From: a virus
DNA: 35,896 bases
Strand: one strand, 5' to 3'
Virus record (IMG/VR): IMGVR_UViG_3300047550_001363
Span: 1 to 35,896 of that record
Shown: positions 21,732 to 28,900 of the stretch, one piece after another
Layout of the letters: every line of letters starts with the position of its first letter
How positions within the stretch are numbered: position 1 is the stretch's first letter
Made by a program: the position numbers and the translations under genes
The notes under the pieces: model-generated
Databases searched by the model: none
Seen by the model: only the letters and a program-made list of their open reading frames with translations
Told to the model about the DNA's origin: nothing

Positions 21732-23381
21732 ATGACAACTTATAATAATAATTGCGTAGGATGTGGATGTGGACCAGCAATACCTGAACCATGTATTACT
21801 CCACCTCCTGTATGTTCTAATCCACAACCATGTACTGAAATAATTAATGCAGAATGTGTTGTGTATACTGGTCCAGGAATAACATGTCAGGATAATCCAA
21901 TTATTCCAGAAAACTCGTCATTGACAGAAGCTTTAGAAGCAATTGTTGATTATATATGTCTTGGTTCATGTTGCGCAATCCCAGCAGTAACACAAATAGA
22001 TAATCCTGATTATTTACTAGTTTGTACAGATTCTATAGCAACATGTTCATATGTTGGTAAATTATATAACTGGTACACTTTGAATTTAGGAACATCAGGA
22101 AATGGTCGAGTTTCTGGTGGAATTGTTAACATTGATGTTTTAGATAATCCAATTAATACATGGCGTGTTCCAAATCAAAATGATTGGTTTGCATTAGCAT
22201 TAGCATTAGACACTTCAGCAACATTATCACCATGGAATAATATAGCAGGAGGACCAATGAAATCAGTAACATGTTGGAGTAATCCAAATAGTGCTGCCAC
22301 AAATTCTAGTTCTTTAAATGTTTTACCATCTGTTTATAGACTTAATTCAGGTTTATTCAGTACAAATAATGGTCAAATTGGTGCATATTGGGGATATGAT
22401 GAAACTAATGCAACAACAGCTCCATATTATAGTTTAGCATATAATGACGATACATTACTTACTGCTGTATTTAATAAAAATTATGGTTTACGTATACGTT
22501 TAGTAAGACCTATTGATTGTAATGAAACTGATGGTGACTTTATAGCAAATGCGTATAAAGATAATAATGGTAACTTGTATAATGCAAAAGTTATTGGAAA
22601 TCTAGTATGGTTAACTTCAGATTTAATTGATATAAAATATAACGATGACAGTTTGATATCAAATTTAGTATTTGATGCTCCATGGACTGCTGCTACAACT
22701 GGTGCATGGTGTTATCCTAATAATAATATAGCATATACAATTAGCTATGTCAATGGTTGCGAACAAGTAAAAATTGCATTTGAAGATTTCTTAGATTACA
22801 TTCCAACAAGTACACAAGCATTTGTTGTTACAGCTGGTACAGGTATTCAAGTTAATTCTGTAACAGTAGGATCTCAAACAACTTTTACTGTAACAAATAC
22901 TGACCCAGGATCTGCTGTTACTTTAGCTTCTGCAGGTGGTACAGAAACATTAGTTAACGATGGCACAGGTCCTGCATTGGCAACAAAAGGCTTAACAGCT
23001 GGCACTGGGGTCTCCCTATCATCTACAGCTACTCAAGTCACTATAACCAATTCAGCTCCCGATCAGACAGTAGTCCTAACTGCAGGTGCTGGCATAACGG
23101 TAACAGGTACTTATCCCAACTTTACTATTATTAATACTGGTGGTGGTAGTGGAAGTTTTAGATATGCTCAATCTCTTCCTCCACTTGGTGTTGCACCTGT
23201 TGCAATAACGCATAACTTAAATACACCATTTATCATTGTGTCATTTCATGTAAATACTTCAGGATTACTACTTCAAGGTGTTGATTATACATATAATATT
23301 GTAAATAACAATACAATTTCAGTAATTCCACTTTCAGTTAGCATGCAAACATTACCTGTACTAATAACAGTACTAGCTTAA
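21732..23381 (+). CDS. Adhesin with FISUMP-like domain and fibre-tip repeats
   Basis: A 549-residue protein. It has a Cys-rich N-terminus with CVVYTGPGITCQ, a weak copy of the anchor motif. Residues 103-262 resemble the C-terminal half of a FISUMP domain (GKLYNWYTL, TWRVPNQNDWFAL, YGLRIRLVRP) and 270-335 resemble the N-terminal half (DNNGNLYNAKVIGN, WLTSDLIDIKYNDDS, AWCYPNN), so the order is swapped. Residues 360-480 are repeats of the 'TAGTGI' fibre type, and 485-549 a terminal module with ITHNLNTPFIIV. FISUMP domains are abundant on Bacteroidota cell surfaces. A likely receptor-binding protein. Confidence 0.6.
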   Translation: MTTYNNNCVGCGCGPAIPEPCITPPPVCSNPQPCTEIINAECVVYTGPGITCQDNPIIPENSSLTEALEAIVDYICLGSCCAIPAVTQIDNPDYLLVCTDSIATCSYVGKLYNWYTLNLGTSGNGRVSGGIVNIDVLDNPINTWRVPNQNDWFALALALDTSATLSPWNNIAGGPMKSVTCWSNPNSAATNSSSLNVLPSVYRLNSGLFSTNNGQIGAYWGYDETNATTAPYYSLAYNDDTLLTAVFNKNYGLRIRLVRPIDCNETDGDFIANAYKDNNGNLYNAKVIGNLVWLTSDLIDIKYNDDSLISNLVFDAPWTAATTGAWCYPNNNIAYTISYVNGCEQVKIAFEDFLDYIPTSTQAFVVTAGTGIQVNSVTVGSQTTFTVTNTDPGSAVTLASAGGTETLVNDGTGPALATKGLTAGTGVSLSSTATQVTITNSAPDQTVVLTAGAGITVTGTYPNFTIINTGGGSGSFRYAQSLPPLGVAPVAITHNLNTPFIIVSFHVNTSGLLLQGVDYTYNIVNNNTISVIPLSVSMQTLPVLITVLA

Positions 23382-23421
23382 AAAGTTGTAGGTTTGTGAG
23401 TTTTTGTAACAACAACGCATT

Positions 23422-23452
23422 ACCCTCACACTTGTGGGGGTTTTGTTTTTTT
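23422..23452 (+). terminator. Strong intrinsic terminator after the adhesin block
   Basis: ACCCTCAC at 23422-23429 pairs with GTGGGGGT at 23434-23441 (8 bp, one T-G), with loop ACTT, and is followed by TTTTGTTTTTTT. It cleanly ends the adhesin block. Confidence 0.85.
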
Positions 23453-23481
23453 GATTACATTTGTTAAAACCAATTATTTTG
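23450..23481 (+). promoter_or_regulatory. Promoter candidate following the terminator
   Basis: TTTG at 23450-23453, in the terminator's T-tail, lies 21 bases from TATTTTG at 23475-23481, one base short of the Bacteroidota -7 consensus TAnnTTTG. The next gene starts at 23507. A promoter is expected after the terminator, and this is the best match. Confidence 0.3.
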
Positions 23482-23506
23482 CCTATATTTTTAATGAGGA
23501 TCTGTT

Positions 23507-24085
23507 ATGAAAAATTGTATGCCAGATGTAAAAGCGCCAAGATTTAGAAAGACAACTAAAAAAACTGTTGTCAAAGATATGGTAGACCATATACAATCTG
23601 AAGTTTTTGCAGCTAAGTATCTAACAGAGAAACAAATAAAAAGTATTCTACTTGAGTTTAACAAAGAAGTATGGAATACAGTAATAGACAAAAGGGATGG
23701 TGTAGAAATACCAAGCCAATTAGGTCACTTATTTATTGGTTCTTGTCCACGTAAAAAAAGTAAAAATGTAGACTTTAAAACCTCAGCTGATTATGGTAAA
23801 GTCATACAGCATAAGAACTATGAAAGTGATGACTATTTGGCAAAAATATTTTTTACAACATTTGCAAGTAGATATAAATTTAAAAATAATGAATTGTGGG
23901 GTTTTTCTGCAATAAGAGAATTTAAAAGAAATGTTGCAAAAGAATATCCAAAAAAATGGAATGTTTATATACAGGTAGATCCTCGTATGAAAATTAGTAG
24001 TCTTTATAGAAGTAGATTGTATAATATTGAAAGAACTGAAGACACTAAAGAAGGTTTGAAAACATATAACGAATTTGAATTTTAA
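23507..24085 (+). CDS. HU/IHF-like basic protein (192 aa)
   Basis: A 192-residue basic protein. Residues 14-70 resemble an HU core: TVVKDMVDHIQSEVFAAKYL, a helix, then GVEIPSQLGHLFIGSCPRKK in the position of the strand turn. The remainder (SADYGKVIQHKNYESDD, FFTTFASRYKF) is not HU-like. A possible role is DNA or nucleoid binding in the virion or transcription, but this is a weak match. A 'GAGGAT' lies about 10 bases before the ATG, one of the few Shine-Dalgarno-like sites here. It heads the ring/muzzle block. Confidence 0.4.
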   Translation: MKNCMPDVKAPRFRKTTKKTVVKDMVDHIQSEVFAAKYLTEKQIKSILLEFNKEVWNTVIDKRDGVEIPSQLGHLFIGSCPRKKSKNVDFKTSADYGKVIQHKNYESDDYLAKIFFTTFASRYKFKNNELWGFSAIREFKRNVAKEYPKKWNVYIQVDPRMKISSLYRSRLYNIERTEDTKEGLKTYNEFEF

Positions 24086-24086
24086 G

Positions 24087-24755
24087 ATGACAATTGGAGA
24101 AGCAATATCAAGAGTGCGTAATCAGATTAAATCTGTAAAGCAAGATGCCAATATCACAAATAGATATTTGTATTCTATGATTATGAAACATGCACGTTTT
24201 TTCATGCATCGTCAGGATAATCTAAATCGTATAATGAAATTTAATAGTGTATTTCAAACATTAAATTTTATTGAACTTATTACTGTAGATAAAGCTGAAG
24301 CACAATGTTTTGGTGTTGACACAGGTTGTTATTTTAAAAGAACAAAGGATAAATTACCAAGAATGATTGAAGGATATTATGGACCTTTACTAAGAGCTGT
24401 AACATCATTAGATTTATCACAACAACTTTTAGCTACATTCCCTTCTACATTTCAACAAATATCTAAACAGAGTACATTTAAGTATAATACTAAAAAATAC
24501 TATTGGTATTTGAATGGTTATTTATATTTCCCAAACTTAGATTGGGATGCAATAAGAATTGAAGGTGTATTTGAAGATGACATTTCAAAACTTACTTGTG
24601 ACACAAAAGATGATTGTCTTTTTATTACAGATCAAAAGATAAATGTACCAGAATTTTTATTCTCAGAAATTGAACAACTAGTTATGCGTGATCTTGGTGT
24701 GATGATTCAAATTCCATCTGATCCTGGTCAATCAGCAACAAGTGCAACATCATAA
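24087..24755 (+). CDS. Tail ring / adaptor protein candidate (222 aa)
   Basis: Starts at ATG 24087, just after the upstream stop; TTG 24075 would overlap. The protein is a helical N-terminus (ISRVRNQIKSVKQDANITNRY), a beta middle (FKRTKDKLPRMIEGYYG; YYWYLNGYLYFPNLDWDAIRIEG) and a C-terminal helix (FSEIEQLVMRDLGVMIQI). This is the layout of tail-ring proteins between the portal-side adaptor and the hub. The YLNGYLYFPN strand pair is also reminiscent of tail-tubular proteins. Position next to the muzzle gene supports the role. Confidence 0.5.
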   Translation: MTIGEAISRVRNQIKSVKQDANITNRYLYSMIMKHARFFMHRQDNLNRIMKFNSVFQTLNFIELITVDKAEAQCFGVDTGCYFKRTKDKLPRMIEGYYGPLLRAVTSLDLSQQLLATFPSTFQQISKQSTFKYNTKKYYWYLNGYLYFPNLDWDAIRIEGVFEDDISKLTCDTKDDCLFITDQKINVPEFLFSEIEQLVMRDLGVMIQIPSDPGQSATSATS

Positions 24756-24758
24756 TAA

Positions 24759-25928
24759 ATGAAAACAGAATTAAAATATAGAACATTTGATGAGCTTCTT
24801 GATAGTGTCAAGATTGATATAAGAACATATGATCTTGAAGGCATGATTGATGACCAAACACTTATTAAGGTAGTTCAACGTGTTAATTATGATTTAGGAT
24901 TAAAGATTAATCCAAATCGCACAAAGATGTTAGAAGTATCTAATTATCGTGCAAAGTTACCATCTGATTTTTATGTTTTGAATCATGCACTTTTATGTAC
25001 AGGTTCTATTGAAACAGAAACACCACCACTTTGGTCTTATAAGACATATCAACAAGGTGTGGCTGATGGCATTTATCAAGCAGAATTTGAAATTTATAGA
25101 AATATGGTAGAGCAATGCACACAAGTTATGACAATTGCACCAGGCATAAATACAGTTACACATAACTTAGGTACTAACTATGTTATTGTACAGGCTCTTG
25201 CTGCAAATCATACTTTATTAAATTTGGAAATAATTGTTGTTGATCAGGATACAATTCAGCTGGTATCAAACTATTCAACAACTTATACAGGAGTAGTAGT
25301 AACAATAATGGGTTCAAAAGCATCTTGTGATGCAACATGTCCACCAGATCCATGTCCAATACCACCAAATCCTTGTATAATTGATACCAATCCATGTCAC
25401 GAAAGTTCATTAACAAGTGAGAATGGATGCCCAGTAGTTATTGATAGATGTAATGGTAGAACTAGAAAGTTTAAAAATCTATTCAGACTTGGTATTGTAA
25501 AAAACAATTCTGTATCAGCAGATTGTGTTGATGTTAATTCGCGTAATTATTACAATGTCTTTTTGAAAAATGGATTCTTAGAAACAAATTTTAAAGAAGG
25601 TGAAGTGCTTATAATGTATGAAAGTGTTATGGAAACAGACAAAGGAGAACTAATGGTTCTAAGTCATCCATATGCTGACGAATATTATGAATATGCATTG
25701 AAAGAAAGAATTTATGAAAACCTTGCTCAGGCAGGTGAGAACACAGTTCAATTGATGCAATTAATGTCTGCTAAACTTAGAGAAGCAAGAAACAAAGCGC
25801 TTGGCTTTATTAATACTCCTGACTTTGGCGAAATGAAACAAATTTGGGAAACAAATAGAAAAGCGCAATATCATAGATATTATGATATGTTTAAGAATTA
25901 TATGCCTTACCATCCTTATTATAGTTAA
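24759..25928 (+). CDS. Tail ring / tubular protein with adhesin-like insert
   Basis: A 389-residue protein. Residues 1-120 (ELLDSVKIDIRTYDLEG, VVQRVNYDLGLKINPNRT, ANYRAKLPSDFYVLNHA-type strand) and 230-389 form an adaptor-like core with a helical end (LREARNKALGFINTPDF). Between them, about 123-188, is a module with TVTHNLGTNYVIVQ and IIVVDQDTIQLV, typical of fibre-tip proteins, and then a Cys/Pro linker (CPPDPCPIPPNPC). The insert would display on the outside of the tail. A similar module is at the end of the gene at 21732. The core role is inferred from position and layout. Confidence 0.5.
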   Translation: MKTELKYRTFDELLDSVKIDIRTYDLEGMIDDQTLIKVVQRVNYDLGLKINPNRTKMLEVSNYRAKLPSDFYVLNHALLCTGSIETETPPLWSYKTYQQGVADGIYQAEFEIYRNMVEQCTQVMTIAPGINTVTHNLGTNYVIVQALAANHTLLNLEIIVVDQDTIQLVSNYSTTYTGVVVTIMGSKASCDATCPPDPCPIPPNPCIIDTNPCHESSLTSENGCPVVIDRCNGRTRKFKNLFRLGIVKNNSVSADCVDVNSRNYYNVFLKNGFLETNFKEGEVLIMYESVMETDKGELMVLSHPYADEYYEYALKERIYENLAQAGENTVQLMQLMSAKLREARNKALGFINTPDFGEMKQIWETNRKAQYHRYYDMFKNYMPYHPYYS

Positions 25929-25933
25929 AAACA

Positions 25934-28900
25934 ATGGCTGAAGGAATTCAAAATACATCAGGAGCTGAAACAAATTCCTTTAATAAAGGAATGAATAAAG
26001 ACAATACTGACATTTACATGGCAGATGGTCTTTGGTACAACGCTATAAATGCTATTAATAATTCACATTATGGTGAGTCAGGTTCAATTGGAAATGAGCC
26101 TTCAAACAGATATTGCACTGAAGCTCCTTATACAATAATAGGTTATGCGTTTATTAGAGAAACTGAATGGCTATTGTTTTCTACAAATAATATTAATTCT
26201 GAAATTGGAATTTTTGATGAGTCAACATGCACATATAGCAAAGTCATTAATGATGATTGTTTAAATTTTAAAACAACACATCTTATTACAGCTTTCGTAA
26301 AAGAAAACTATGATTGTACATTTTCAGCATACTGGCAGGATAACTTAAATCCTGACAGAACAATGAATATAAATAATGTTCCTTATATCTGCGAACCAGC
26401 AAGTGATAATCCATGCGATGGTGAGGTGTGTACAGATAGACTGGATTGTGACAAAATTCGTTTGCATCCTTTAATTCAACAACCATGTGTGACAATTAAA
26501 AAAGCATTAGGTGCTGGCCAATTGAATAATGGCAGTTACATGGCGGTTATTGCATATTCAGAAAATGGAATACGTCTTACTGAATATTCAATGCCAAGTG
26601 TTCCTCAAGGATTATGGCAAGACAGCGGTCAAGGAGGCAGTATACAAATTGATTTATCTGATTTGGATGAGCAATATGATGAGTATGAACTTGTAATAAT
26701 TTCAGTTGTCACACAACAAGCTATTGCTAAAAAAATAGGATATTATAATATCAATCAAAAAACTGTTGTTCTTGATATAATTCAAGGAAGTTTAGAAACA
26801 GTACCACTTTCTTATATACCACTTAGAAATGTTGTATATGAGCGTAGTGAAAAAATGGCTGCAGTAAATGGATATCTTATAAGAAGTGGTGTAAGTACTC
26901 AACCATATATTAATTATCAAATCCAAGCTAATAAAATACTTACAAATTGGGTAGCAGTTGAATATGATGCAAATTTTTATTGGAATGGTGGCAATCATGT
27001 AGGATACATGCGTGATGAAGTTTATTCATTTTTTATTAGATGGATATATAACACAGGTAATAGAACCGCTTCATATCATATTCCAGGAAGAGCTGCAATT
27101 CCATCTGATTTAGTAAATATAACAAGTAATGATATTGTTGATCCAACAGAAACAAAAGCTTGGCAAGTATATGATACTGCAACATATGCACCTGCATCTG
27201 GTATAGAAAAAGATGGTGGTATCGTTGTAGCAAGAGGTAACATGGCATACTGGGAATCAATAGAGAAATATCCAACTAATCCTGAAGTATGGGGTGATTT
27301 GTGTTATCAACCAATACGTCATCACAAAATGCCATCAAATGAAACAATACATATACATAATCAAGGAAGTAGCAAAATTGTTGTGCTTGGTGTAGAGTTT
27401 TCAAATATTGAACCACCAGTAGATGCTAATGGTAATCCTATTTCTGAGATTGTTGGTTATGAGATTTTAAGAGGTTCAAGAGAAAATAATAAATCTATTA
27501 TAACAAAAGGATTATTTTCTAATATGGTAGAGTTTGAAGTAGATGGTTCTATTGGCAATAGAAAAGGTTTATTTGAAAACTATCCATATAATGATTTAAG
27601 ACCAGATCCATTTTTATCTGATGATTATACAATATTAGACAACAATGAGAACGAAGAGCCATGGGAAGATGCATCTAAACTTAACAAATACAAAAAGAAT
27701 TATTTAGCGTTTCACTCACCAGAAATCCATTTTGAAAGACCTGCATTTGGTACAAATTATATTAAAATTTATACTGAAGAAAAAGGGACATCTACAGGTA
27801 AATATGAAATACCATATAAACATCCAAGATTTAAATTATTAACTGATAATGCATTTACATTAGCTGTAGGTGTTGGTTTAGGTATTGCTTTAATTGATGC
27901 ATTGGGAAAATCAACAATCAAAGGTGGTAACTTTCCATTAGCAGCAGGAACAGGTGCTCCATATGCAGATGCATCACGTGATGCTGCTCCTGCTACAACT
28001 ATTGCAGATTTAGTAAGTGGTGGAATAGTGGCCGCATTCTCTGCAGGTGGTCAAGGAAACTTGTTAGGTACTATTGCAGGTATCATTCAGTTTACATTGC
28101 AACTTAGTTTTTGGGTTCCAAAAGGAATGAGTGTGGTATTAGATTTAATACGCAATATGGCTAATTATAGAGACTATGCACTTCAATATAATAGTCATGG
28201 TTTTTATTCTAACTATGCCAATGTAATTAATTCTAATGTTCCATCTGGTTATCCTAAATGTTTTAGAAGAAAAGTGCAAAACAATATGATTAAGTACATT
28301 GGAATGCACGTTCAAGATTTTGATAATTATTACAGGATAAATAATCTTAATAGAACAAAATTTGTTTGTTTAAAATTGACAGAAGACTTGCCAAATCCAG
28401 CATCAATTGATAATTCTAAAAAAAGAGTTAAAGATTTAGTAGGTAATAATATAACTGGCATCACATACAAAAATCCATTTGGTGAATTTACATCTGATAT
28501 ATGTCAATATTATGGTGCTATTAAAGTTGATTATCAAAATCAATATGGTCAACTGTATAGTATTGTTCAAATACCAACTGATTCATGTGTATATGAAATA
28601 ACACCTGCTGTAGGATTAACATATTCTACAACTGCTATTTTTGGTGGTGATGTGTATATTAATAGATATACAGAAAAAATGCCATACTATTTTTTCAATA
28701 CATGGATGCTTGGAGAATTAGATGGAACTGAATATGATTATAGAAATTATGTAAATGGGCCTGCACCAAGATATTGGGCAAATTATGCAAATTTTGATTC
28801 ATCAGACTTTCAAATGACATTTGATTGGAACTTTCCAACAGATATACTTCCTGATTTAGATATAACAACACCATCTGATAATTACAGACTAGATGCTCCT

